Shown piece by piece: positions 1 to 9,730 of a stretch of DNA of 64,000 nt. The position numbers and the translations under genes are program-made. The notes beneath the pieces were generated by a model. That model had not been told where the DNA came from and did not search any database. It saw nothing but the letters and a program-made list of their open reading frames with translations. Location: positions 2,666,001 to 2,730,000 of the forward strand of contig NZ_CP104578.1 of assembly GCF_036826855.1 (NCBI RefSeq), given 5' to 3'. Numbering within the stretch: the first letter of the stretch is position 1; each line of letters opens with the position of its first letter. Source of the DNA: Streptomyces sp. SJL17-4. GTDB taxonomy: Bacteria; Actinomycetota; Actinomycetes; Streptomycetales; Streptomycetaceae.

Positions 1-1028
1 CCCGCGAGGGCGGTGAAGATCCGGCCGAGCTTCTCGGCGAGCGGCAGACCCGGCTTGACGTCCTCGGCGATGACACCGCCCTGGACGTTGACCGCGTCCG
101 GCACGAGCTCACCGGCGAGCGCCAGGCGCACCGAGCGGGCGACGGCGATACCGGCCTTCTCCTGGGCCTCGTCCGTGGACGCGCCGAGGTGCGGGGTGCA
201 GACGACCTGGTCGAGCTCGAAGAGCGGGGAGTCCGTGCAGGGCTCCTTCGCGTACACGTCGAGGCCGGCGCCGGCGACCCGGCCCTCCTTGAGCGCCGAG
301 TACAGCGCCGCCTCGTCGACGATCCCGCCGCGCGCGGCGTTGACGATCCGCACGGAGGGCTTGACCTTGTGCAGCGCCTCGTCGCCGATGAGACCGAGGG
401 TCTCGGGGGTCTTCGGCAGGTGGACGGTGATGAAGTCGGCGACCTCCAGGAGCTCGTCCAGGGCCAGCAGCTTCACCCCCATCTGGGCGGCGCGGGCGGG
501 CTGCACGTAGGGGTCGTACGCGACGATCTTCATGCCGAACGCCGACATGCGCTGGGCGACCAGGACGCCGATGCGGCCGAGGCCGACGACGCCGAGGGTC
601 TTCTCGCTCAGCTCGACGCCCGTGTACTTGGAGCGCTTCCACTCGCCGTTCTTCAGCGCGGTGTTGGCCTGCGGGATGTTGCGCGCGGTGGCGACCAGCA
701 GACCGCACGCGAGCTCGGCGGCGGTGACGATGTTCGACGTCGGGGCGTTGACGACCATGACGCCGGCCTTGGTGGCGGCGGAGACGTCCACGTTGTCCAG
801 ACCGACACCGGCACGGGCGACGACCCGCAGCTTGGTGGCGGCGGCGATGGCCTCGGCGTCGACCTTGGTCGCGGAACGGACCAGGATCGCGTCCACGTCG
901 GCGATGGCGGGCAGCAGTTCGGCGCGGTCCGCGCCGTTGCAGTGCCGGATCTCGAAGTCCGGGCCCAGGGCGTCGACGGTGGCGGGCGACAGCTCTTCAG
1001 CGATGAGTACGACGGGTTTCGAGCTCAC
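1..1028 (-). CDS. serA: D-3-phosphoglycerate dehydrogenase, C-terminus cut by window edge
   Basis: Catalyses the first committed step of L-serine synthesis, 3-phosphoglycerate to 3-phosphohydroxypyruvate with NAD, in the cytosol. Reading the minus strand from a GTG at 1028 gives VSSKPVVLIAEELSP, the typical actinobacterial SerA N-terminus, followed by the substrate and NAD-binding domains; 342 codons are present and the reading frame is still open at position 1, so the C-terminal ACT-type regulatory part lies outside. The start is supported by a GAGGA ribosome site about six bases upstream. A TACACT -10-like hexamer lies at 1142-1147 (minus), with no good -35. The gene is last of the ilvB-ilvN-ilvC-serA series but is separated from ilvC by a 237-base gap with a terminator, so it probably also has its own promoter. 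Confidence 0.95.
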   Translation of the reverse strand, partial: MSSKPVVLIAEELSPATVDALGPDFEIRHCNGADRAELLPAIADVDAILVRSATKVDAEAIAAATKLRVVARAGVGLDNVDVSAATKAGVMVVNAPTSNIVTAAELACGLLVATARNIPQANTALKNGEWKRSKYTGVELSEKTLGVVGLGRIGVLVAQRMSAFGMKIVAYDPYVQPARAAQMGVKLLALDELLEVADFITVHLPKTPETLGLIGDEALHKVKPSVRIVNAARGGIVDEAALYSALKEGRVAGAGLDVYAKEPCTDSPLFELDQVVCTPHLGASTDEAQEKAGIAVARSVRLALAGELVPDAVNVQGGVIAEDVKPGLPLAEKLGRIFTALA

Positions 1029-1199
1029 GTGAGTCCTCACAGATCCAGTGCGGACGGCCGTCCCGACGGCCGCAGGCGGTGGAGGGGGCTTGCCGCGTGA
1101 AAGCGCACGACGCTGTGGGCCTGAACGCGAATGTTGTTGAGAGTGTAGTGGTGCGGCGGCGCCATTCATGCGCCTCGTTGGAAGGATCACCCGTCCGTG

Positions 1200-1218
1200 G
1201 TTGGACGGGGTGTCCAAC
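1200..1218. promoter_or_regulatory. Inverted repeat upstream of serA
   Basis: Perfect 7-bp inverted repeat GTTGGAC / GTCCAAC separated by five bases, between the ilvC terminator and the serA -10-like site. It could be an operator for serA or simply a short extra hairpin beside the terminator. No known regulator motif is recognised in it. Confidence 0.3.
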
Positions 1219-1228
1219 GAAATGGACA

Positions 1229-1253
1229 GGGGCCGGACACACCGTCCGGCCCC
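1229..1253 (-). terminator. Hairpin terminator after ilvC
   Basis: Perfect 10-bp GC-rich stem (1229-1238 with 1244-1253, five-base loop), starting 12 bases after the ilvC stop codon. There is no T-run, as is usual for Streptomyces terminators. It would separate the ilv operon from serA. Confidence 0.65.
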
Positions 1254-1265
1254 CGCCCCGAAGGC

Positions 1266-2405
<1,140 letters not shown>

Positions 2406-2414
2406 CTATGACTC

Positions 2415-2942
2415 TCAGGCGCTGCGGTCGAGGGCCCGGAGGGACCGGTCCGTGATGGACCGGGAACCACGCCCTATGGCGATCGTGCCGGACTGCACGA
2501 GCTCCTTGACGCCGAACTGCTCCAGCATCTTGAGCATCGCGTCGAGCTTGTCACTCGAACCGGTGGCCTCGATGGTGACCGCCTCGGGCGAGACGTCCAC
2601 GGTCTTCGCCCGGAACAGCTGGACGATCTCGACGATCTGGGAGCGGGTCTCGTTGTCGGCGCGGACCTTCACCAGGACGAGCTCGCGCTGGATCGCAGCG
2701 CTGGGCTCGAGTTCGACGATCTTCAGGACGTTGACCAGCTTGTTGAGCTGCTTGGTCACCTGCTCCAGGGGCAGGTCCTCGACATTGACCACGATGGTGA
2801 TGCGGGAGATGTCGGGGTGCTCGGTGATGCCGACGGCGAGGGAGTCGATGTTGAAGCCGCGGCGCGAGAACAGGGCGGCGATCCGGGCGAGGATGCCGGG
2901 CGTGTTCTCGACGAGAACGGAGAGCGTGTGCTTGGTGGACAT
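2415..2942 (-). CDS. ilvN: Acetolactate synthase small (regulatory) subunit
   Basis: Regulatory subunit of acetohydroxyacid synthase; confers valine feedback inhibition and activates the catalytic subunit IlvB. 175 residues: an N-terminal ACT domain (residues about 4-75, HTLSVLVENTPGILARIAALF, with the glycine-rich turn that binds the amino acid) and a C-terminal ALS_ss_C domain (about 85-160). The ATG at 2942 has AAGGAAGAG ten bases upstream. It begins 41 bases after the ilvB stop and is almost certainly cotranscribed with it. Confidence 0.97.
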   Translation of the reverse strand: MSTKHTLSVLVENTPGILARIAALFSRRGFNIDSLAVGITEHPDISRITIVVNVEDLPLEQVTKQLNKLVNVLKIVELEPSAAIQRELVLVKVRADNETRSQIVEIVQLFRAKTVDVSPEAVTIEATGSSDKLDAMLKMLEQFGVKELVQSGTIAIGRGSRSITDRSLRALDRSA

Positions 2943-2983
2943 GGTCTGGGTCTCTTCCTTTTCGCTCTGCTTCGTTCCGCGCT

Positions 2984-4828
2984 TCAGTCGTCTTCGCCGT
3001 CGCCGAAGTCGGGGCGGACGCCCCGGGCGGCCATGACCTCGTCGTTCGAGGTGCCGGCGGCGACCATCGGCCAGACCTGGGCGTCCTCGTGGACGATGAA
3101 GTCGACGACGACCGGACGGTCGTTGATGGCGTTGGCCTCGGCGATGACCTTGTCCAGGTCGGCCGGGTCCTCACAGCGCAGGGCGACACAGCCCATGGCC
3201 TCGGACAGCTTGACGAAGTCGGGGACGCGGGTGCCCTTGTTCGCCTGGACGTCGTCCGGGCCGGAGTGCAGGACGGTGTTCGAGTAGCGCTGGTTGTAGA
3301 AGAGGGTCTGCCACTGGCGGACCATCCCGAGGGCGCCGTTGTTGATGATGGCGACCTTGATCGGGATGTTGTTCAGGGCGCAGGTGGTGAGCTCCTGATT
3401 GGTCATCTGGAAGCAGCCGTCGCCGTCGATCGCCCAGACCGGGCGGTCGGGCATGCCGGCCTTGGCGCCCATCGCGGCGGGGACCGCGTACCCCATCGTC
3501 CCGAGGCCGCCGGAGTTCAGCCAGGTGGCCGGACGCTCGTAGTCGATGAAGTGGGCGGCCCACATCTGGTGCTGGCCGACGCCCGCGGCGAAGATCGTGT
3601 CGTCGGGGGCGAGCTGGCCGATGCGCTGGATGACCTGCTGCGGCGAGAGGCTGCCGTCCTCCGGCAGGTCGTAGCCGAGCGGGTAGGTCTCGCGCCAGCG
3701 GTTCAGGTCGCTCCACCAGGCGGTGTAGTCGCCCTTGTTGCCCTCGCTGTGCTCGGCCTGGACGGCCTGGACCAGGTCGGCGATGACCTCGCGGGCGTCA
3801 CCGACGATCGGGACGTCGGCGGTGCGGTTCTTGCCGATCTCGGCCGGGTCGATGTCCGCGTGGACGATCTTGGCGTACGGGGCGAAGCTGTCGAGCTTGC
3901 CGGTGACGCGGTCGTCGAAGCGGGCGCCGAGGGCGACGATCAGGTCGGACTTCTGCAGCGCGGTGACAGCGGTGACCGCACCGTGCATGCCCGGCATGCC
4001 CACGTGCAGCGGGTGGCTGTCGGGGAAGGCGCCGAGAGCCATCAGGGTGGTGGTGACCGGGGCGCCGGTGAGCTCGGCGAGGATCTTCAGCTCGGCGGTG
4101 GCGCCGGCCTTGATGACGCCGCCGCCGACGTACAGGACCGGGCGCTTGGCCGCGCTGATCAGCTTGGCGGCCTCGCGGATCTGCTTGGCGTGCGGCTTGG
4201 TCACCGGGCGGTAGCCGGGCAGGTCGGTCTGCGGCGGCCAGCTGAAGGTGGTCTTCGCCTGGAGGGCGTCCTTGGAGATGTCGACCAGGACCGGGCCGGG
4301 GCGGCCGGTGGAGGCGATGTGGAAGGCCTCGGCGATCGTCCGCGGGATGTCCTCGGCCTTGGTGACCAGGAAGTTGTGCTTGGTGATCGGCATCGTGATG
4401 CCGCAGATGTCCGCCTCCTGGAAGGCGTCCGTGCCGATCGCCTTCGAGGCGACCTGGCCGGTGATCGCGACGAGGGGGACCGAGTCCATGTGCGCGTCGG
4501 CGATCGGGGTGACGAGGTTGGTCGCACCGGGTCCCGAGGTCGCCATGCAGACGCCGACCTTGCCGGTCGCCTGGGCGTAGCCGGTGGCCGCGTGGCCCGC
4601 GCCCTGCTCGTGGCGGACCAGGATGTGGCGGACCTTCTGCGAGTCCATCATCGGGTCGTACGCGGGCAGGATCGCGCCACCGGGGATACCGAAGACGGTG
4701 TCGGCGCCCACTTCCTCGAGAGAACGGATGAGGGACTGCGCACCCGTGACGTACTCGACGGTGGTGGCGGGCTGCGCGCCGTTACGGGGCCGCGGCTGCG
4801 GATGGTGCCCGGTGGCCTGCTCGGTCAT
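2984..4828 (-). CDS. ilvB: Acetolactate synthase large (catalytic) subunit
   Basis: Thiamine-diphosphate enzyme that condenses two pyruvates, or pyruvate with 2-oxobutyrate, at the head of branched-chain amino-acid synthesis. 614 residues: N-terminal TPP-binding domain with the catalytic glutamate in [15 protein letters not shown], central FAD/transhydrogenase-like domain, and C-terminal pyrophosphate domain with the Mg motif [15 protein letters not shown]. Two ATG codons stand six bases apart; the second (4828) is chosen because GAGAAGAG abuts the first but is properly spaced from the second. Expression is very likely controlled by the leader-peptide attenuator at 4897-5016. Operon order is ilvB-ilvN-ilvC. 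Confidence 0.97.
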   Translation of the reverse strand: MTEQATGHHPQPRPRNGAQPATTVEYVTGAQSLIRSLEEVGADTVFGIPGGAILPAYDPMMDSQKVRHILVRHEQGAGHAATGYAQATGKVGVCMATSGPGATNLVTPIADAHMDSVPLVAITGQVASKAIGTDAFQEADICGITMPITKHNFLVTKAEDIPRTIAEAFHIASTGRPGPVLVDISKDALQAKTTFSWPPQTDLPGYRPVTKPHAKQIREAAKLISAAKRPVLYVGGGVIKAGATAELKILAELTGAPVTTTLMALGAFPDSHPLHVGMPGMHGAVTAVTALQKSDLIVALGARFDDRVTGKLDSFAPYAKIVHADIDPAEIGKNRTADVPIVGDAREVIADLVQAVQAEHSEGNKGDYTAWWSDLNRWRETYPLGYDLPEDGSLSPQQVIQRIGQLAPDDTIFAAGVGQHQMWAAHFIDYERPATWLNSGGLGTMGYAVPAAMGAKAGMPDRPVWAIDGDGCFQMTNQELTTCALNNIPIKVAIINNGALGMVRQWQTLFYNQRYSNTVLHSGPDDVQANKGTRVPDFVKLSEAMGCVALRCEDPADLDKVIAEANAINDRPVVVDFIVHEDAQVWPMVAAGTSNDEVMAARGVRPDFGDGEDD

Positions 4829-4896
4829 CAGCATCTCTTCTCGAAGCAGAGGGTTTTACGAGGGTTTGGGACGACTTTGGGGTGAGCCAGTGCAAC

Positions 4897-4930
4897 AAAA
4901 AACCCCTCGTGCCGTGAGGCAAGCGAGGGG
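4897..4930 (-). terminator. Attenuator terminator of the ilvB leader
   Basis: On the minus strand a hairpin (CCCCTCG at 4924-4930 pairing with CGAGGGG at 4903-4909, plus an inner TGCC/GGCA stem) is followed at once by six T residues (4902-4897). A U-tract is rare on terminators in this GC-rich window. It lies between the Ile/Leu/Val-containing leader peptide and ilvB. Just upstream, 4931-4940 is perfectly complementary to 4979-4988, which overlaps the last leader codons, giving the alternative pairing expected of a translational attenuator. Confidence 0.85.
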
Positions 4931-4974
4931 AGCGCGTCGGGTGCGTTTCAAGCGGGGCCTGCCGTGGCCCTGCT

Positions 4975-5016
4975 TCAGCCGACGCGCTTTCCAAGTACGA
5001 GAATTCGGGTGCGCAT
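4975..5016 (-). CDS. ilv operon leader peptide (13 aa)
   Basis: A 14-codon reading frame from ATG 5016 to TGA 4975 encodes MRTRILVLGKRVG, with a run Ile-Leu-Val-Leu at residues 5-8. A strong ribosome site GGGAGGG lies eight bases upstream. It is followed by competing hairpins and the terminator at 4897-4930, then by ilvB. Stalling at the Ile/Leu/Val codons when those charged tRNAs are scarce is expected to change leader RNA folding and let transcription reach ilvB. Attenuators of this kind before ilvB are known or predicted in actinobacteria. The promoter was not located with confidence: a TTGACA at 5053-5048 lacks a matching -10. Confidence 0.9.
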   Translation of the reverse strand: MRTRILVLGKRVG

Positions 5017-5049
5017 GGCATTGACCCTCCCTCTCAGCCCTCACCACTG

Positions 5050-8000
5050 TCAAGTGGGTGGGACGGGCGTCTCAGTATTTGAGCGAAACGGGGGACGGTT
5101 TCCGGCCTGGACGGGGACCGCTCCGGGCAGCGGGTACTCGTCCCGCACGAGGGCCCTGCGCAGCCGATACTCGTCGAGCGGGCCCGCGAAGGCCATGCCT
5201 TGGGCGTGGCTGCAGCCCATCGCCCGCAGGGCGACGACCTGCTCCGGTACGTCCACGCCCTCGGCGACGGTCTGCATCCCGAGCTCGTCGGCGATACGGA
5301 GCACCCCGCGGGTGATCTTGCGGAGCCTGGCCGATTCGACGACGCCCTCGACGAGCCCCCGGTCCAGTTTCAGTATGTCCACGGGCAGCCTGCGGAGGGC
5401 GTTGATCGCCACGTGTCCGCTGCCGAATCCGTCGAGCGCGATCCGCACCCCGAGACGGCGCAGGGTGACCAGGCGCTGCTCCAGGTCGTCGAGCGGGATC
5501 CGAGGGTCGCTGTCGGCGAGTTCCACGATCAGCGAACCGGACGGCAGGCCGTGCCGGGTGAGCAGGGACTCGATCGAGCCGAGCGGCAGCGAGCGGTCCA
5601 GGAGACGGCGGGCGGAGACCCGGATGGACACGGGGGCGCGATGGCCGATTCCCGCACGCTCGGCGGCCTGCTCGACGGCCTCTTCGAGCAGCCAGCGGCC
5701 GAGCTCGGCGGTGCGCTCGCTGTCGTCGGTGACCCGGAGGTACTCGGCGGGGGTGAAGAGGATGCCCTGGGCCGACCGCCAGCGCGCCTGAGCGCTGACG
5801 GCGGAGATCCGGCCGGTGGCGAGGTCGACGACCGGCTGGTGGAGCAGGGCGAACTCACCGTCGTGGAGGGCGGTCCGCAGCCGGGCGGCCAGTTCCGTCC
5901 GGCGGACCACCTCGGCCTGCATCTGGGGCGCGTAGAGCTCGACGCGGTCCTTGCCGGCCGCCTTGGCGCGGTACATGGCGAGGTCGGCGTTGCGCAGGAG
6001 GTCACCGGCCTCGATGCCGGGCTCGGCGAAGGCGACGCCGATGGAGGCGGCGACCCGCACCTCGTTGCCCCCGTCGACGCGGTAGGGCCGGGAGAGGGTG
6101 AGGCGGAGCCGGTCGGCGATCTCCTGGACCTGCTTCTGGCGGGCCGCCTGGTCGCGGCCGCCGTCGCCGAGGATGAGGGCGGCGAACTCGTCGCCGCCGA
6201 GCCGGGCGGCCGTGTCCCCCGCGCGTACGGAGTCGTGCAGCCGGCGGGCGGCCTGGACGAGGAGGTCGTCGCCCGCCTGGTGGCCGAGGCGGTCGTTGAC
6301 GCTCTTGAAACCGTCGAGGTCGATGAAGAGCACGGCGGTGCCGGGGTCGGAGGCGCGGCGGCCGCTGAGGGCCTGCCGGACCCGCCGGGTGAAGAGCGCC
6401 CGGTTGGGCAGGTCGGTGAGCGGGTCGTGCTCGGCGTTGTGCTGCAACTGGGCCTGGAGCCGCACCCGTTCGGTGACGTCCCGGCTGTTGAAGATCAGGC
6501 CGCCCTGGTGGCGGTTGACCGTGGACTCGACGTTCAGCCAGTCGCCGCGGCCCGAGCGGAAGCGGCACTCGATCCGGGTGGTGGGCTCCTTGGCGGGCGA
6601 GGCGGCCAGGAAGCGCCGTAGCTCGTGGACGACGGCACCGAGGTCCTCGGGGTGGATGAGCGAGGAGAGCTCGGAGCCGATCAGTTCCTCGGCGTCCCGT
6701 CCGTACACCCCGGAGGCGGCCGGACTGACGTAGCGGAGTATCCCGGTCGGCGCGGCGATCATGATGACATCGCTGGAGCCCTGCACGAGGGACCTGAAGT
6801 GGTTCTCCTTCTGGGCCAGTTCATGGGTCAGAGCGATGTTGTCGAGGAGCATGATGCCCTGCCGTAGGACGAGGGCGAGGACCACCGTGCAGCCGGTGAG
6901 GACGACGACGCGGTCGACCCGGCGTCCCTCCACGACGTTGTACAGGATGCCGAGGGTGCAGACCGCGGCGGCGAGGTACGGCGTGAGGGCGGCGAGCGAG
7001 CCGGCGACCGGGCGGCTGTGCAGCCACTGACCGCGCGCGGTGGCGGTGCTGTCCGGGACACGGCGCGCCCCCCAGGGCGCGTAGGCGAGCAGCAGGGAGC
7101 CGGCGAACCAGCCGGCGTCGAGCAGCTGGCCCGAGGCGTAGTTCTCGCGCAGCAGCGGCGAGGTGAACAGGGCGTCGCACAGCACGGTCAGGGCGAGGGC
7201 GGCGATCGCGGTGTTGGTCGCCGAGCGGTTCGCCTGGGAACGTCGGAAGTGCAGGACCAGGACCATGCTCACCAGGACGATGTCGAGCAACGGGTACGCG
7301 AGCGACAGTGCCGCCTGGGCGACCGGCTCGTTCTGGAAGTGGGCGGTACGGGCGAGGGCGAGGCTCCACGAGAGCGTGAGGAGGGAACCCCCGATGAGCC
7401 AGGCGTCGAGCGCGAGACAGACCCAGCCGGCCCGGGTGACGGGCTTCTTGGCCAGGACGAGCAGGCCGACGATGGCCGGCGGAGCGAAGAGCAAGAAGAA
7501 GAGGTCGGCGACGGAGGAGTCGGGCACCTCGGTGCGGAGCACGACCTCGTACCACCCCCACACGGCGTTGCCCGCGGCGGCCATGAGCGAGGAGAAGGCG
7601 AAGAGCAGCCAGGCGGGGCGGGCGCTGCCGCGGTGGGCGCGCCCGTAGAGGAAACAGGAGACCGCGGCGGCGAGGGCGGCGGCGCTGAGTCCGAAGTCGC
7701 CCATGAAGAGGGCGATTTCGGGTGATCCCCAGCCGAGTGAGGCGCCGGTCGTGTAGCCCGCGCAGATCACCACCAGGGCGATCTGGGCGAAGAGCGAGCC
7801 GAAGCCGGGGTGCCCGGGGTCCGGATGGCCGGAGTCGCCTCCGCCGCCGACGGGGGGCCGTGCGAGGACCGCGCCGGGCGCGCTCACCGGTCCCTCCGGC
7901 GCCGCGTCACCGCACCCGGCCGCGTCGTGCGGGCGCGCCGGCGGCTCGTCGGCGCCGCCGGGAGCGTGCCCGTCGCAGTCGTGGGGGCCGGCAGGGTCCC

Positions 8001-8523
8001 GTACGACCGCACCGACCGACTCCGACCCGACACCCGGCTCCCGTACGGCAGGGGCGACCAGCCCCGGTGCGGCGCCCGGCTTCCCTCCTGCCTGGTCGGC
8101 CGGGTCCGGCGCGGGGGCGCCGCAGGCCTCGGAGGCGCTGTGTGGCGTGAAGTCGCCATGAGGTGCGCAGGCGCCGTTCGCCGCGGGGGTGTCGTGCGCC
8201 GCGGCGGCGCGGGCGGCCGGGGCCGTGGCGCCGCCGGGGCGATCGGCCGCGCCCGGTGGTTCGGCAGCGTGACCTTCGGCTCGGAGGTCCGGTCCGGTGT
8301 CCGGTCCGGCGTCCGGTCCGGAGGTCGGGTCGGTGTGCGACCCGGTGTCCGGTGGCTCGGCCGCTCGGGGCGCGCGGTGCGGCGCGGCCTGGTCCGGCAC
8401 GGAATGCGCGTGGCCGGTGGCGAGGCGTGGAAGGCTCGCCGGCGGCGGCGTCGCCGCGTCGGATCGTCGGTCCTCCGGCCGTGCCTCACCCGTCGCCCCC
8501 CTCGGAATCTGATGTCCCGTCAC
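5050..8523 (-). CDS. Membrane GGDEF/EAL protein, active cyclase motif but degenerate EAL domain
   Basis: Predicted c-di-GMP signalling protein of 1157 residues. Residues 1-240 are a low-complexity Ala/Pro/Gly/Asp-rich tail with GPDxGPD repeats; about 244-570 hold roughly ten membrane helices; then a PAS domain (about 575-690), a GGDEF domain (about 695-860) and an EAL domain (about 870-1125). The cyclase signature GGDEF is intact, and an RAGD inhibitory site stands five residues before it. In the EAL domain the EALxRW motif reads SAQARW, the VNVS asparagine is Arg (IRVS), and DDFG is DGFG, so phosphodiesterase activity is unlikely; the later K, E and Q positions remain. The GTG start follows GGGGAG. 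Its stop lies just upstream of the ilvB leader. This is probably a diguanylate cyclase with an EAL relic that may bind c-di-GMP. Confidence 0.9.
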   Translation of the reverse strand: MTGHQIPRGATGEARPEDRRSDAATPPPASLPRLATGHAHSVPDQAAPHRAPRAAEPPDTGSHTDPTSGPDAGPDTGPDLRAEGHAAEPPGAADRPGGATAPAARAAAAHDTPAANGACAPHGDFTPHSASEACGAPAPDPADQAGGKPGAAPGLVAPAVREPGVGSESVGAVVRDPAGPHDCDGHAPGGADEPPARPHDAAGCGDAAPEGPVSAPGAVLARPPVGGGGDSGHPDPGHPGFGSLFAQIALVVICAGYTTGASLGWGSPEIALFMGDFGLSAAALAAAVSCFLYGRAHRGSARPAWLLFAFSSLMAAAGNAVWGWYEVVLRTEVPDSSVADLFFLLFAPPAIVGLLVLAKKPVTRAGWVCLALDAWLIGGSLLTLSWSLALARTAHFQNEPVAQAALSLAYPLLDIVLVSMVLVLHFRRSQANRSATNTAIAALALTVLCDALFTSPLLRENYASGQLLDAGWFAGSLLLAYAPWGARRVPDSTATARGQWLHSRPVAGSLAALTPYLAAAVCTLGILYNVVEGRRVDRVVVLTGCTVVLALVLRQGIMLLDNIALTHELAQKENHFRSLVQGSSDVIMIAAPTGILRYVSPAASGVYGRDAEELIGSELSSLIHPEDLGAVVHELRRFLAASPAKEPTTRIECRFRSGRGDWLNVESTVNRHQGGLIFNSRDVTERVRLQAQLQHNAEHDPLTDLPNRALFTRRVRQALSGRRASDPGTAVLFIDLDGFKSVNDRLGHQAGDDLLVQAARRLHDSVRAGDTAARLGGDEFAALILGDGGRDQAARQKQVQEIADRLRLTLSRPYRVDGGNEVRVAASIGVAFAEPGIEAGDLLRNADLAMYRAKAAGKDRVELYAPQMQAEVVRRTELAARLRTALHDGEFALLHQPVVDLATGRISAVSAQARWRSAQGILFTPAEYLRVTDDSERTAELGRWLLEEAVEQAAERAGIGHRAPVSIRVSARRLLDRSLPLGSIESLLTRHGLPSGSLIVELADSDPRIPLDDLEQRLVTLRRLGVRIALDGFGSGHVAINALRRLPVDILKLDRGLVEGVVESARLRKITRGVLRIADELGMQTVAEGVDVPEQVVALRAMGCSHAQGMAFAGPLDEYRLRRALVRDEYPLPGAVPVQAGNRPPFRSNTETPVPPT

Positions 8524-8689
8524 TTCGCTCCCCAGCGTCAGCCCGTACTCGACGCAGTCCCCACGCTCCGGGACGATACACCAGGACGGTCACTCAGGGA
8601 CAGGGTCGCAGTACTCTCCGTGACGGCCCGGAGGCTTGCATGCGGCGCGTGTCGGGGCGCGTACCACCCGACCGGCCTATCGCGGCCGT

Positions 8690-9655
8690 TCAGCCGGTGG
8701 TGAGCAGTACGTTGGCCGGCTCCTCGCCCGCCACGAACCGCCGCAGCTGCCCCGCGATCAGCCGCTTCGCCCGCGGCATGAAGGCCGAAGTGGAACCCCC
8801 GACGTGGGGGCTGATCAGGACACCGGGAGCGTGCCACAACGGATGGCCGGCCGGCAGCGGTTCCGGGTCGGTGACATCGAGTGCCGCCGTGATCCTGCCG
8901 CTCTCGACCTCCTTGAGCAGGGCCGCGGTGTCGACGACCGGCCCCCGCGCGACGTTCACGAGGAGCGCCCCGTCCTTCATCCGGCCGAGGAACCCGGCGT
9001 CGGCGAGATGCCTGGTCGCGGGCGTGAGCGGAGTGGAGAGCACGACGACATCGGCATCCGGAAGCAGCGCGGGCAGCTCCGTCAGGGGATGGACCTCGCC
9101 GCGCGCTGTGGTGCGCGCGGAGCGTGCGACGCGCGACACCCGCGCGCACTCGAAGGGCGCGAGCCGGTCCTCGATGGCGGCGCCGATGGATCCGTACCCG
9201 ACGATCAGGACGGACTTGTCGGCGAGGGCCGGGTAGAAGCCGGCCCGCCACTCCTCGGCGTCCTGGCCGCGCACGAAACCGGGGATGCCGCGCAGCGAGG
9301 CCAGGATCAGCGCGAGCGTGAGTTCGGCGGTGCTGGCCTCGTGGACGCCCTTCGCGTTGCAGAGGGCGACGCCCGGGGGCAGCGAGTCGATGCCGGGGGT
9401 GACGTGGTCGATGCCCGCGGACAGGGTCTGCACGACCCGCAGCGAGGCCATCGCGGCCAGCGGCCGTACGGCGATCTCGGAGCCCTTCATGTACGGGACG
9501 ACGTAGAAGGCGCAGTGCGCCGGGTCGGCCGGGAACTCCGGTCCGCCGTCCCAGAAGCGGTAGTTCAGGCCCGACGCGCCCGGTTCGGGGAGATCGTCGA
9601 TCTCGTCCGCGGGAATCGGAAGCCACACGTCAGCGGTCGTGTTCTCGAATCTCAT
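8690..9655 (-). CDS. D-isomer 2-hydroxyacid dehydrogenase family protein
   Basis: NAD(P)-dependent reductase related to phosphoglycerate and glyoxylate/hydroxypyruvate reductases; the substrate is not known. 321 residues from ATG 9655 (MRFENTTADVWLPIP). The nucleotide-binding Rossmann segment is SVLIVGYGSIGAAIEDRL (about residues 150-167), with the family signatures LLVNVARGPVVD (catalytic Arg region) and the catalytic His in SPHVGGST near the C-terminus. No clear ribosome site precedes the ATG, so the message could be leaderless. It is divergent from the aldo/keto reductase starting at 9731, with which it shares a 75-base promoter region. Confidence 0.9.
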   Translation of the reverse strand: MRFENTTADVWLPIPADEIDDLPEPGASGLNYRFWDGGPEFPADPAHCAFYVVPYMKGSEIAVRPLAAMASLRVVQTLSAGIDHVTPGIDSLPPGVALCNAKGVHEASTAELTLALILASLRGIPGFVRGQDAEEWRAGFYPALADKSVLIVGYGSIGAAIEDRLAPFECARVSRVARSARTTARGEVHPLTELPALLPDADVVVLSTPLTPATRHLADAGFLGRMKDGALLVNVARGPVVDTAALLKEVESGRITAALDVTDPEPLPAGHPLWHAPGVLISPHVGGSTSAFMPRAKRLIAGQLRRFVAGEEPANVLLTTG

Positions 9656-9730
9656 GAGCGGGAGGCTATGCGAAGAATCCCGTGCGTCATTGGTTACTTT
9701 GGGGGACGGCACAGGGAGGGGTACCGGCAG

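Noticed and set aside
3089..4885. 598-residue plus-strand open frame opposite ilvB
   Set aside because: It is exactly antisense to ilvB, built of low-complexity Asp/Val/Gly/Arg text, a typical high-GC frame shadow.
5048..5053. TTGACA as -35 of the ilvB leader promoter
   Set aside because: No acceptable -10 hexamer at 16-18 bases; overlaps the stop codon of the upstream gene. Left as unproven.
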